This document shows positions 1-12,428 of a stretch of DNA of 64,000 nt, piece by piece; the stretch's first letter is position 1; each line of letters starts with the position of its first letter. The notes under the pieces were generated by a model. It was not told where the DNA came from and searched no databases. It saw nothing but the letters and a program-made list of their open reading frames with translations. The position numbers and the translations under genes are program-made. This DNA comes from Nyssa sinensis (lineage: Eukaryota > Streptophyta > Magnoliopsida > Cornales > Nyssaceae), in contig CM018048.1 of the NCBI GenBank assembly GCA_008638375.1, positions 1,885,142 through 1,949,141 on the forward strand, written 5' to 3'.

Positions 1-1461
1 ACGACCCAGTATGACATAATGCTAATGTAAAGAACAAAGTTAAGGCGTGGCATGTGCAAAGTGTACATTTATAATCTATATGCTTTCCAATTCATTAACA
101 CAATGCAATGAAAATATGTATGACTCACACATGCAACTCTATGCTCAACCCATGTCTCATTTCATGGATCGCTCCTGTTGGATCAGCGAGTACCAATGCT
201 CGTTTCACGGATCGCTCCCGTTGAATTGGCGAATACCAATGCAATGGCCAATTTTGAGTTTTTCACCACAGGATCTATACCTTCATAATGCATAGCACCG
301 AAGTGCTCAACCCGCACTATGTTTTCAAAGATTCATAATATGCCAATATGCCTTGATTTTTCTATGCAATTCCAATAAAGCATTTCATCAACACACGGAG
401 TATGCCTTAAATGATGCATTATACATAAAGCAACTATAACTTTTAAACCACAAAATTTTGTTTACATGAACCTAGCATGTAATCCAATCAATTACATATA
501 TAAACATATCACATATTCACAAGCTTACCAAATTCTCAAAGATCACACAAGTACACAAAGTATCAATACATTAAATGAATCATAACTTTCAAACTACAAG
601 ACTTTGTCTACATGAACATAAGATAGAATGCAATGAATTATATATATAGTCATATTACATGTTCATCACTTCAACAAATTCTCAAAGAATACATAAGTAC
701 ATAAAGTACCAACCTTAGTTTTTCAAAGTAACTGTAAGTCATACGATCAACATATAAAAAACACTCCTAAACTTAACCTTATTCTTTACTTAGCAAAATA
801 TCATACCTAAAAGGGTTTTTCTTAACCCTAGGGAGTTTTGTTCACTTCAACGCTGAACCAATCAGTAGGATTGTAGCCCTTGATGTGGGGAACAACTTCC
901 TAGAAGGAAGCCTTGTGAGATTCCAAGGCTAGAGATGAGTTTTGGAAGCTTGAAAGTTTAAAAACCTAGGTTTCTCTTCATTTTTCTCTCCATGAATGTG
1001 TTGCTGCTTCTTCTCAGACCAAATTCTGGGAAATTTAAGACAAAGAGATCCTATTTATAGTAAAGGGGCCAAGGGGTAAAAAGACCTTTTTGCCCTTAAT
1101 GAGTTCGAGACCCCGTTATACTACAACCCGTCCCGAAATGCCTCAATTCGACATTCTGCTTTAACCAAAGTTCTTAAAATTATTTTAAATAATATTTTTT
1201 CAAAAAATTTATTTTCACCTACGGGCGGGTGTGGCCAGGTCCACCCGGGCCAACTAGGATGCCCTTTGTAGTCCATTTTTCAAACTGTCTGCGATTAGAC
1301 TTAAATTTTCACAAGAGGTGTATTTCAACTTTCTAAACATATTTCTCTTCTATGACATACTCAACATATGCTTCTAAACATATGCCCTACAGGTAAATAG
1401 TGAATGAATAGTGTCCTACCGGCAAAACGAAAAATTTATCCTGGTTTTTCAGGTCTTTACA
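1..1461 (-). mobile_element. 3' LTR (partial) of a minus-strand long-LTR retrotransposon
   Basis: Read on the minus strand, the LTR starts at 1461 with TGTAAAGACC, directly after a purine tract, and runs leftwards out of the window. It contains a CTATAAATAGG TATA box near 1060 and a leader-like stretch after it. Positions 1-325 and about 1240-1434 are repeated, nearly identical, at 2944-3267 and 3319-3533, which is the other LTR of the same element. The long LTR and TGTAA start suggest a Del/Tekay-like Ty3/gypsy lineage, but no coding domain is present to prove this. Short ORFs here have no recognisable protein. Confidence 0.65.
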
Positions 1462-1477
1462 TCCTTCCCCCCTTAAA
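1462..1477 (-). other. Polypurine tract (PPT)
   Basis: On the minus strand this reads CTTTAAGGGGGGAAGGA and abuts the TG start of the 3' LTR. That is the expected site of plus-strand priming in LTR retrotransposons. Confidence 0.65.
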
Positions 1478-1710
1478 GAAAGTTTGTCCCAAAATTTAGA
1501 AATGTACCTCTTCGACAAAATTTAGAAAAATCAATACAAAACGCGTTGTAATATGGAGACGTGCAGCCTTACCTATGGATTCTTCACTTTCCCTTCCCTA
1601 GGCGATGTGGGATGCATTACCTTCTCCCATTATCCTATCCCCCCAGAGGAACCTCGTTCTCTTGGACGAGCGTGTAGCGGCGTGCAGACATCCTCACACT
1701 CTTTGCTAAG
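1478..1710 (-). mobile_element. Residual internal region of the minus-strand LTR element
   Basis: Only about 230 bp separate the primer binding site from the polypurine tract. No gag or pol sequence is visible, so the element is non-autonomous or internally deleted. The minus strand contains CCCACATCGCCTAGGG, a motif that from memory resembles the start of some short plant LTR elements such as the Cassandra type. That resemblance is weak and no 5S rRNA sequence accompanies it. Confidence 0.5.
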
Positions 1711-1727
1711 GTCTGGTTCTGATATCA
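1711..1727 (-). other. Primer binding site, initiator-tRNA-Met type
   Basis: On the minus strand TGATATCAGAACCAGAC follows the LTR end (GCCGTTACA) after two bases. It matches the usual iMet-tRNA-complementary site TGGTATCAGAGCCAGGT with a few differences, mostly G to A, as expected for an old methylated copy. Confidence 0.6.
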
Positions 1728-1729
1728 TT

Positions 1730-3535
1730 TGTAACGGCCCACTCCATATGGCATAATGCGTAATGAAATCCCAAACACGTGGCTTATCAATGCCAATTTT
1801 TTTTTCAAATCCATTCAAGCATCATGACCCACTTCAATAATGTAACATAATTAAAATATAAAATTCTCAATGCCCACAAGGATACCTCAAAGTCTCTCAA
1901 CATATTTGATGACTATCTAACTAATCACAAATTAAGCTATGTAATCATCTAAGTAATTCATCACGATGTCATCAATACATCACCTGCCTCTCAATGTAAT
2001 TCAATAATCCAATATTTTTCAAGTACTATGATTATCCACAAGGCATCAACAACATAATCTTAAAGCAAGGTCATCATCATCCACCTTAGTCCATATATAA
2101 CCGAGACTAATATCAAGCATTAATGAAGATTAGCTTATTAATTTCAATCATAATTATATTAATTAGATATCCCAACGTAAATCATGTAGTCTATGTATTC
2201 CAAACATGGAACCTAAGGCAATATATCAAGGTTCAAAAACTCAAAAAATTAGAAAAGGTAAAAAGAAAAAAATTCTCCCAATTTCATCTAGGGTTATTCT
2301 AATTCATCACCATTTTAGTCAATATTACCAAACTTGGTGTGAGACTCTGTAACATGTGAAAGGACCATTTTACCATTTTCCTTTATTTTTCGACTTCAAG
2401 TAATTTTTGGACTAATTTGCCCCTATTTTTCATTTCTTTACCTTTCTTTTTCTTCTTAAGTCATTTAATTCCCTACTTAGAAAATATAGGCATGTACTCT
2501 CACTCCACTCAATCTAGTTGCTATATTTTAAAAAATTCTACCATAATTTCCTTTGTTTTTTAAACTTTTTCCACCTAATATTTCTCAACACAATCCACTA
2601 CTCTTAAACTAGCAACCAAACTACATCCTTTAATTCAATTAAATATCCATACATTATTTAAAACATACAATCCACCATATATCTACATATACTTGAAATT
2701 TAAATGTTTCCAACTTCATGCTCATTACAATTTTAGGGCCTTGTTCATTGTTTTCATACTATACAAGATTTTTATAAGTAAATACACATGTCTTAGGGCT
2801 TATGCCCTCATACATACAAAATGTAGCCCTTAGGTTAAATATACTTCAAAAATTCATTTTTCCTCCATGCTCCAATGACTTCATCAAGTCTCATGTGCCG
2901 GGAGTTTCATCTATAATATGTAATCTTGTATAAGGTAAGCACGACGACCCAGTATGACATAATGCTAATGTAAAGAACAAAGTTAAGGCGTGGCATGTGC
3001 AAAGTGTACATTTATAATCTATATGTTTTCCAATTCATCAACGCAATGTAATGAAAATATGCATGATTCACACATGCAACTCTATGCTCAACCCATGTCT
3101 CATTTCACAGATCGCTCCCGTTGGATCAGCGAGTACCAATGCTCGTTTCACGGATCGCTCCCGTTGGATTGGCGAATACCAATGCAATGGCCAATTTTGA
3201 GTTTTTCACCACAGGATCTACACCCTCATAATGCATAACATCGAAGTGCTCAACCCACACTATGTTTTGATGAAATTCGTTAGGTGCCTGATAGAGTACA
3301 AAGTTGGCACCGAAGTGCTCAACCCACCCGGGATGCCCTTTATGGTTCATTTTTCAAACTATCTCCGATTAGGCTCAAATTCTCACAGGAGGTGTATTTT
3401 AACATTATAAGCATATTCTCTTCTATGACATACTCAAAATATGCTTCTAAATATGACTTATATCAAAATGATGTATGTGTAGTGTCCTACCGACAAATAG
3501 TAAATGAAGTGTCCTACAGGCAAAACGAAAAACTT
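1730..3535 (-). mobile_element. 5' LTR of the minus-strand element, internally deleted
   Basis: The minus-strand LTR ends at 1730 (reads ...GGGCCGTTACA). With the TGTAAAGACC start of the sister LTR this gives TGTAA/TTACA termini. The part 2944-3535 matches the sister LTR at 1-325 and 1240-1434, but the roughly 910 bp between those blocks are missing and replaced by filler at 3268-3323. The first 25-30 bp of the LTR are also lost, because homology stops near 3535 where a different LTR begins. No gene is seen inside. Confidence 0.6.
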
Positions 3536-5203
3536 TGAAAGCAACGGTGAGGTCCGTGAAGCCTAAATAAATTCTGAAAAATTAAGGCATAAAAAATATG
3601 AAATTATTATTTTGCCCTTGGAGGTGCCAGAAGCCAAATAAGAGACCGCGAAAGCCTAGACTTATTTTGTTAGATATCCCAGACTTAACGGTGGAGTCCG
3701 TTTACCCAAAATAAAATATTCTAAAAATTGATGTATAAATTTAACAACTCAAAAATGCGCTAAATTATACTCGGGGAAATTAAATAAATCATGATCTTTA
3801 GTATCGACGCAGGCAATTAAAGGCAATGGATTATTAATAATTAAATTTCTAATTTATAAGAACCTTTCAAGGAAAGGAGAAAGAAACTTGAGATTAGTGG
3901 AACAGCTGAAAATTATTTTGAGGTAAGTAACTCCTACCCTTTAATATGTGTTATTCTTAGCCAAGTCAGATTCATTTTCATATGCTGCCAACTTTTTACT
4001 CTATCAGGCACCTAACGAATTTGATTTCTCCGATTTGAGGCCAATTAACTTGTGATTATTGATTATGCCTGTATTTCAGATTTGATTTGCTTGCCTATAT
4101 CATTTGTGAACTTGATTGTTGATACTTCAGCATAATTGTACCATCATGTATACCATGTCTTGATCTTGTGATATATATCTTGTTGATAGAGATCTTGTTG
4201 TTCCACACACTTCATGCATTGTTGTTTGAGATTTTGGTTGTTGATGTGATTGTACATCCCGTGTGGAATATTGATGATCATGATATTCGTAAGTGATTGG
4301 GGTTGTGCTCAGTCACAATGACCCATCTATTCACAGATTGCGTGGAGGAAGGACTCTTTGGGGTCTTATGTGTCCTTCGGGACCCTATATAAAAGAGCTC
4401 TAGCAATATTCAATAAGCCCAGGATAAAGAGGCGGACCTGAATATGCGTTTTTAGGGGGTATGCTGGGCCCTAGGTGATTCACGCATTCTAGGTTATTGG
4501 TACTCGATGATGATATATTTTTGGTATTCGTGGAATGATCGTATTCTATGCCTTATGAATGATCATATTATTGTAAGCATGATACACTTTTGATTGGCTA
4601 ACGTATTGTTTGTGGCAGCGATTCATCATGATAGGCTAGATCCCATTTTAGATGATTCTCATCACTTTCTTGTATCATGTGTGGGATATGCCTTTTTGGA
4701 CTCTCAGGTCATTATTGCTTTATCTTGGTGACTGGCTATCTATTATCTTTCTCTTCTATTATTCTTGTGGACTAACCCTGACCCATGACAAAGCTAGGAA
4801 TTTACTTACTAAGCTTCGTTAGCTCACTCCTATTATATTTTTTTTTCAGGACAACAAGATTTAGGAGGACCCTCGGGCGCTCAGGTGAACTAGATGTCGA
4901 CGGGTTGCTGGTAGCCCTTTTTGTGAGTTTTGTGTTAAGCTGAATACTATGAAGTCTTAATTTCTCCCATGATACCATGGTCCTATTTGTTTTGTATTTT
5001 TGAGGATCTGTATTATAAATACTTACATTTTTGGCATGTATAATGATAACTTGATAATACTATCAGATTTACTAATGACTGTAACATGTGCTTATTAAAA
5101 ATTTTATTTAGTATTTAAGATTCTTTTGGCAGGGAAGGGCCCACGGGCCGCAGACTCGGTCACAAACCCCTAATCCGCATAGGGTGGGTTTTGGGTCGTA
5201 TCA
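3536..5203 (+). mobile_element. 3' fragment of a Del-like long LTR
   Basis: This stretch is related to the 3' halves of the two 4-kb solo LTRs in the window. It shares blocks of the form 'gac tt... aatggtgaggtcc', a conserved TCAC...TTCAGG block near 4830-4850, and a GC-rich tail ending GGTGGGTTTTGGGTCGTATCA at 5203, comparable to the GGGTCGTGACA end of the others. Its 5' part is missing where it meets the minus-strand element. No coding sequence is visible. Confidence 0.5.
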
Positions 5204-5423
5204 TGTAATATGTGTCTGTTATCTGTTATCCGTTATTCGAAATTAGATTTTTAAAATCATCATCTTATATGTATTTATCATTCGTTATTATACTATATGT
5301 TCCGTAACTCATGATCTAAATCAGGTTTTAAGAATTGCATATGCTAATATACGATTTTTGAACAACTCTTTACTATCTACTTTGTGAATTGATATTCGAA
5401 CTATGTTATCGGAAAATAACGCG
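5204..5423 (+). mobile_element. Left part of a repeat interrupted by the solo LTR
   Basis: AT-rich sequence that continues at 9532 after the solo LTR. It has no gene. With 9532-9890 it forms one older repeat whose right end (GGTCGTGACA) is LTR-like. Confidence 0.4.
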
Positions 5424-8400
5424 TGTAACATCCCAACCCGATTAATAAAAATTAAGTCACTAATTAAATATTAGGGACTTAAGAAAATTTGATTAGAATG
5501 ACGAAGGCTAAAATATAGAGTGAATAAGAATAGTACGAGAAGGAAATTTAAAACAACAAGGCTTCAACTAACGAAGTCGACACATGAAAAACATTAACGA
5601 AATTATAAGTCTTCGATTTATTAAATCGACACGAATAAGAATATACGTGTAACGCATTGTTCCGATTAAATAATGAGTAAGTCACTAATTATTAATTAGT
5701 GATCCTCAATAGAATAATTAAGAAAATTTGATCGGAAAATAATAACAATTCCAAAAATTACGAGACCTTAATTTACGAGGTCGACACCGGAGAAAATAAT
5801 CGACGGCTACAATTTATAAAATCGGTACACAAAAGAGCAAATACTAAAATTTAATTCACAAAAAGGGAAAAATAATGAAAAAAGTAAAAATAAAGGAATT
5901 AAATGCTAAACAAGGCATAAGGGGAGAAAATTGCAAAAAGGGAACCAAAAAGTGAGGCCAAAGGGTTTTGAACCCTTGACCTAAAATAGGCAAAACACTT
6001 AGGCCCAAAAAATAACCAAGTGGGTTGCCAGCACTTTTGTGCTTAAAAATGCAACCTATATGTATATATGTATATGAAATTGCCCCTCCACCTCCCAAAT
6101 TTCCCAATCACCTTTCATATAACAAAATTTATTTTTAAAATAAAATAAATAAGATATGTATTTATAAGTGTTGCATGTGTTGAGTGAATTCAGAAGATCA
6201 GAAATCAGTGTGTGATGTAAGTGAGGTCTGATGTAGAGAGAGAAAGTAAAGAGAGAGTAGAGTGAGTTAGAGAGAGAAAATGAAGGAAGAAGGAGGAAGA
6301 AGAGGAAAATGGAAGAAAGGGTTGCATGAATGGCTGCCTGACCTGAAGGAAACCACCAATCCAAACCAAATAAGAAGAAGAATGAGGGGGAATCCACTGT
6401 TGGGGTAAATTTTTAAAACTCACCATTTTTTTCTCTCTCTAAGATTTTTACATATATACAAACTGTTTAGGTCGTGTTCATGCATGCATGATATCTAGGG
6501 TATATAATCTTGAACAAGGCATGAAATTTGGACCCTGAAATAGCCTTAGAACACGCAAGCCATGAAAAATTGCCGTTAAAGGACCTCTGTTGGAGCAGGT
6601 CTGAACCGACCAAAGCCAAACAAAGTTTGGTTTGTTAAACCCTAAACTAAACCTTTTGAGGGTTTCAAAAACCCCAAGCCAAGACTTAGAAACCTAGGTG
6701 AGGACCCTCAAATCACCACATGTAGGTTTCGGTTTCTTTGACACAATTTTCAAACTTGCTGTAAAACCTGATTTTGAGAATGGGGGCTTGAACCCCATGA
6801 TGAATAGACCACAATAGAAGAAACCCCAAGAGTTTTAGGCCAAAAATGACCACGTATGACCGAGTTGTAGGTTTGGCTATCAAACCCTTAACCAAACTGT
6901 TGAGCTCGATTTAAGCTACCAAATGAATGCCGAAATGTAATTTGTACTTCCAGAAACTTTGTAGAACTGAAAATAGGTTGATAAGGTACTTGGAAAACCA
7001 CGAAATTAGAAATGAAAATTTCTAAAATTAGGGCTACAGTGCAGGGGTGTTGGGGAAGAAGATGAATATTGTTGGGTTGAATCGGGTTCGGGTCAGGACC
7101 CGACCCATCGCACGTAAGGGCGTACGTTAGACGGCACCATTTTGTGTGTGTGTTGTGTTTTAAATTAAAGTTGATTCGGTTTGTTTGGTCACGGAGTTAA
7201 TAAATTTGTTTTGATAGCCGCATACCAAACAAGAATAACGTATCCCTGATTTGCCCTCTGTCCACTGTTTGGATCTAGAATCCTTTGAAAAATAAAAGGG
7301 GAGCTCGAACCCCTAATCTCTCACTGCCCAAGCCCTAAAACCTCCACAAACTACCATTGAGCCACCCCTGCTCTAGTTGTAAAAGTTCTACATAAATAAT
7401 ATATAATATAAAGTTTTATAATTAATTAAATTAAATTATTTAATTAATTTAATAATAGTAAAATAATTCGATATCCAAAATAAATAAACGAATAGTGTAT
7501 TTTGACTATGTCGGACATTCCAGACACAATGACGGGGTTCGTTTTACGAGACGAAACTCTAAAAAATTAAGACACATTAAAGTATATATTACTAAATTGC
7601 CCCTAATATGCCCGAAGCCAAATAAAAAGTCGAGAGGGTCTAAATTGACTTTTTTCAACGTTTCGGACCCAATGGTGAGGTACATAATACTAAAATAAGT
7701 ATCAAAAAATAAGATAAGTGAAAAATAAAATTTATTAAATTACCACGAGTAGACTGGTAAGACCAGTCCTAGGAAATTAGGATACGTCGGGCCCAAAATT
7801 AAACGGAGAGCATCAATTTAGGAATGATTTGAAGTAAATGAGAAATTAATTGAATTCTTGGTGAATTTGATTTTTAAGAATTACAAAGGAAAATGGAAAG
7901 CCCACCAGTAGCACTGACCCCAAGGAACAAGGTGAGTAATCCTGTACTTTGAAGTGGAGGTTTTTAATTTCCATGGATTCTGAAGTAAATCGATGTTTAA
8001 ATATTCTGAAGTGTTTTTATGTTTAAAATATCTGCAGTATTTCTAAATTTAAGTTTTTGTATTTATATGTTTTATATTTCAATGTACTGTCGTTTTATTT
8101 ATAAATTCTAACATGGCATGCAATATTTACTACTTGATATTTTTGACAGATGATACGTTTATTTTTCGCATGTCCATGTAAATGTCAATTTTATTAAATG
8201 CCTCTTGAATTAAATGTTTTTATTCTACCTATGCTTTAATAAATTCTTATACATCGTGATTTAAATTTTTGAAGCTCATGCGTTAAATGTTTCACGTATT
8301 GTTCTCCAAGTATTTAAAAACTCCGTCAAATTGTCCATGTCTCGAATATTCATGAAAACTCATTCTTTTTATTGAAGTCATGCTTCTATATGTTCATAAA

Positions 8401-9526
8401 AAGCATTTCTTGAAGAAGCCGTGTTTTTTATGCTCATAAAAAGCTTTTCTTGAAAAGTCATGCTTTTAATGCTCGTGAAAAGCACATATTTGAAGAAATC
8501 ATGTTTTCAATGCTCTTGAGAAGCATCATTGAAGAATCAAACAGTTTTGCAAGATAATAGTGCATAAGCACCAGGTATGATATTGGGATTCCTTCGGAAC
8601 TCAATTAACATGAAGAATGCCCGGTAGTAGGATTTGATCCCCTAAGCATGGGATATCTCCACGCGAAGTAAGACTGGAATCTGATTCGAAACAGATTTCC
8701 ACCTAATCAAAGTGAAAAGATGAAATGTTTTCAGAAATGGTAGCAAGTTTTTAAACCCCCATTTACCTAAATCGGGTTTTTATATAACCCATTGTTTTAA
8801 GAAGAAGAAATTTGCATCCTCCTATTTTCATGGAAAGGATTTCAAATTATTTCCTTGGCTTTCAAATGGCCATTCTAGATATGTTTATAAATTCTGTTGC
8901 ATATTAAATGCTTTCTTGAATGCTTTAAAAATGTATCATGCTACGTGATTTGAATACTCTTGTATTCTACGATTATTGAACCTTCTCTTATAATTAACCC
9001 ACTACCAGTTGAAAATCTATGATAAAGTACTGGAATTACTCACTGGACTTGTTGAAGCTCACCCCATTATCCCAACATTTTTTAGGTATTGATGATGGAT
9101 GGGAGCCTTGCCTAAATTGAGGATGGGTGATTGGTAACTCCATTATGATCAGGAGATATTTTTAGAAGTATTAGGGACTATAGTTGGTCAAATTTTGTTG
9201 TAGTAAGTTTTGGACAATTATGTACTCAAGCCCCGAGGGGCAATCGTTGTAATATGTAAAACTTTAAAATTTTTAGTATGCTCTTAATATATAATATTTG
9301 TTTACCACTCCGAAAAAGAAGAAGAAGAAGCGATAGTACCCGGCGGATGTGTGGAATGTAAAAGAAATTTTTTTTCACACTTCCGCAATTGCCAATCCTG
9401 GCCACACCGCCTTGCCCCGCCGTCCGGTGCCGTTGCTCACGTGAAGCCCATTCGGCGGCCCACGGGCCGAAGGGCAGGCAGGTCGCTATTCGAGATCCAC
9501 AAAAGGTGGGTTTCCGGGTCGTGACA
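5424..9526 (+). mobile_element. Solo LTR, 4.1 kb, Del/Tekay-like
   Basis: The unit starts TGTAACATCCCAACCCG and ends GGGTCGTGACA, with TGT/ACA termini. It is flanked by ACGCG (5419-5423) and ATGCG (9527-9531), a 5-bp target-site duplication with one C to T difference at a CpG. No gag, pol, PBS or PPT lies inside, so it is most simply a solo LTR left by unequal recombination. It is homologous along its length to the solo LTR at 52225-56254; for example both carry a 'cattaaaggacct...gcaggtctgaa' block and a GC-rich 3' tail. Two antisense tRNA-like stretches (5965-6045, 7290-7375) have B-box-like sequence. Small ORFs inside are not credible genes. Confidence 0.7.
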
Positions 9527-9892
9527 ATGCGTTTTAGAAATGCTTCCGTTATATTTGTCTCAACCTTCAGTATATTTTACACGTGATCCGTTTTGAAAGC
9601 ATGTTTTAGGTTATTCATATGTATACGCTATTTGTTTAAGGAAACTTGGTGTACATGGTATTTTGTGCAAAACTTTGTCTTGCAAAATCTGTGACAAGAT
9701 GCAGGAATTACTTACGAGCTTAGTGAAGTTCATATGGATTTATCCAATATATTTCAGGTAATTGAAATAGTAGGGAAGTAGTAAATCCACACCGTATGGT
9801 TGAGAGCATAAATATGATGAATTTTTTGTACCCAAATAACAGTGTGAGTCATCGAGTCTAAATCTGCATAGAATGAATTTTAGGTCGTGACA
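9527..9892 (+). mobile_element. 3' end of an older Del-like LTR hosting the solo LTR
   Basis: The stretch repeats the 3' hallmarks of the neighbouring LTRs: 'ggaattacttacgagcttagtgaag', a TTTCAGGTAATTGAAA block, and the end TTTTAGGTCGTGACA at about 9890. It continues 5204-5423 across the insertion. It contains no gene. Confidence 0.5.
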
Positions 9893-10525
9893 ATTTACCT
9901 AATCCAAAGTTTCTAATCATTCCTGCATATCCATTCATCACACTGTTTTCACACATTTAAAAATGAACGAGTGCTTCTTTTGTTATACTTACAGATAACA
10001 TTAATTAATTGCAGTGGGAATTACCCTCTAATTGGCTATTTTTTTATATTTTTGCTAATTAATATGACATTTCTCTTTCAATGATTGTTAACATTTGAGT
10101 GTATTATAATAATAATAAATTAATTTAATCTCAAAGCATGTGTTCATTCGTCACTATAAAAAAGTAAAAATAAAAAAAAAAAACAGATTGTTGGGATAAA
10201 ATTAATAAAAAAAGTTCTAATCAATGCCCGGAAAAATGGGAAGTGGCCAAATACGTTGGATGGGAATTAAAGATTTTTTCATAAAATATAGTGATGGTGA
10301 CTTTGCCAATGAAAACCTTTCTGCCAGATTTTCTCATAAGAAATAATTTAAAAATAAAATTAGGCAAAGCACATGAGTGTTGAAACAATTGTAAACATGC
10401 AAAATGGTACCTTTTTTCTTTTCTCTCTCTAGATTTGCGTAGGGTAGTTGCTCACTACAAAAACAAAAAAACAAAAAAAAAAATGTTATATAGCATACTT
10501 AATTTTTGTGATCATTATAATAAAA
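9893..10525. other. AT-rich intergenic DNA, no gene seen
   Basis: Both strands have only short ORFs. No conserved domain, RNA gene or element boundary could be recognised. Confidence 0.6.
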
Positions 10526-10986
10526 GGAATAAATTATACTGATATTTCTTATTTTATAAAATAATATATAGATATTTTTCTTCAATCAATTTTTTTTCTT
10601 CTCAAAATGATAAAATTACTCTTTTCATATTTTATTTTTATCAATTTTTTAAATTTTGACCATTTTTTTTTTCAAATAAATATTGATGAAAACCGTAAAT
10701 TTATTTTTATATAAAATAAAAATAAGTTATTTACCTTAAATTTATTTTCAAATAAAAAAAAATAAAAAATCTTTAAAAAAGTTAGAATCAATTGGTTAAA
10801 ATTGAAAAAATACAAAAATAAATAAATAAAAGGAATAGTTTTGTCATTTCGAAAAAAACAATTTGACAGAAAAGAGATATCTGTATATTATTTTGTAAAG
10901 TAAGAAAGGTCAGTATAATTTCAAAAACTTCAGGTAAGGTCAGTATAATTGTCATAAATCTCAAGAGAAGTCAGTGTAATTTACCT
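10526..10986. mobile_element. Foldback (MITE-like) element, copy 1
   Basis: The two ends are inverted copies: the left reads AATAAATTATACTGAtatttc and the right reads agGTCAGTATAATT and TCAGTGTAATTTACC. The whole unit can fold into a long AT-rich hairpin. Its centre carries TAAATTTATTTTTATATAAA and 'ttttgaccatttttt', found in the other copies. It has no ORF and is non-autonomous. Superfamily is unknown. Confidence 0.55.
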
Positions 10987-11530
10987 TAACAAATATTATA
11001 ATTATAATTCATAATTATATAAATATATACTAATAAAATAGAGCCACATTGTATATTTTTTTGTGAGTATATTTCATAAATTTCTAACCAAATTTCTCCT
11101 CATTTTTGCTGATTATTTCTTATAATTCAGTGGCATCTTCACGTAGTGAGACCATAATTACATATATTACCCTAAATGCATCGTAATTGAAACATTATAA
11201 TATTAAAAACAATGCACATGTTTGAATTTTTGTTAAATGATTTTGAATGAATGTCAATGCACATGTTTGAATTTTCATTTTTTTAAAACAATATATAGTA
11301 CAAATTGACAACCCAAAAAAATAAAATAAAAATTAAAAAACATAGATGTCCCTAAAATAAGTGTAGAGGGCAAATCAATAGTTTGTTAGACATGGTCAGA
11401 ATCATTTATGTTCTTCATAATGCAAAATAGAAGGTCGTTATCAAGATTGCCAACTTGCATGGATGTTAGGTTTCTAAATTATTAAAAGGTTTGAACGTGT
11501 CGCATGTTTCAAGATTATTGTACAATTTTT
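10987..11530. other. AT-rich intergenic DNA
   Basis: No gene is visible. The phrase 'caatgcacatgtttgaattt' occurs twice (about 11210 and 11258), a small local duplication. Confidence 0.5.
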
Positions 11531-11909
11531 TAGTTTTTAAGTGATTTTTTTTTTAGCTTTCTAATTTCAGTAGGATTAGTATAAGAATTAGCAGTTTTCT
11601 ACTTAAAATTATAAATTTTTAATTCTATGATATAACAGATTTCAAATTTAAAGAATTATTCTCTGATTAAGTGAGTAATTCCGTGATTAATCTAATTAAT
11701 TGCTATATTCCCATTTAATTTTAGTTTTTAAGTGATTTTTTTTAGCTTTCTAATTTCAGTAGGATTAGTATAAGAATTAGTAGTTTTCTACTTAAAGTTA
11801 TAAATTTTTAATTTTATGATATAACAGATTTCAAATTTAAAGAATTGTTCTGTGATTAAGTGAGTAATTTCGTGATTAATCTAATTAATTGCTATATTCC
11901 CATTTAATT
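11531..11909. repeat. Tandem duplication, unit about 191 bp, two copies
   Basis: Copy one runs 11531-11721 and copy two 11722-11909. Both start TAGTTTTTAAGTGATTTTTT and contain 'aggattagtataagaatta' and 'gattaagtgagtaatt'. They differ at a few positions and in the length of a T run. A diverged relative lies at 41480-41660, so the unit belongs to a dispersed repeat family. Confidence 0.75.
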
Positions 11910-12379
11910 TTAATTTTAATTTTTAACATATTTAAGAAGCCGTAAATGCATGTAAGTTCAATCAAATTATATCTAGAAATAGAAAAATGGGATGAGAAAA
12001 TTAATTATATTTAGCTTGGATTGAGACTCTTAATTAGAAAGTTTGAATGCAACCTTTTGAATGGTTCATGACGTAAACTATGCTTTCAAATTTCAAAGTC
12101 TATACCTGCTCCCATAACCAAAATTTGGTATAACCGGTAAAAGGGCTTAGAATGTTGTCGGTTTAAGCAACGACGTCGTACTGTCAAAGCTTGCATCTTG
12201 GAGTCAATTCACAGCTTTTTAACCCTACCAACTCCAGCTGGTAAGAGAGAAAATATGTGGTGTAGATACTGACGTACAATCATGACCAGCTTATAATTCC
12301 ATGAACCTAATATTATATCCATCTTTGATTATTCCATTCTTCTTTGTAAGATAGAGATTTCATGGTCGTTTAACTAAAT

Positions 12380-12428
<49 letters not shown>

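Noticed and set aside
47..295. 82-codon ORF repeated at 2990-3238
   Set aside because: The two copies are the two LTRs of one element. Duplication explains the similarity and no protein family is recognised.
7290..7375. tRNA gene on the minus strand
   Set aside because: GGCTCAATGGTAG and GGGTTCGAGCTCCCC resemble A and B boxes, but no cloverleaf with paired acceptor and anticodon stems could be drawn. It is probably a SINE-like remnant inside the LTR.
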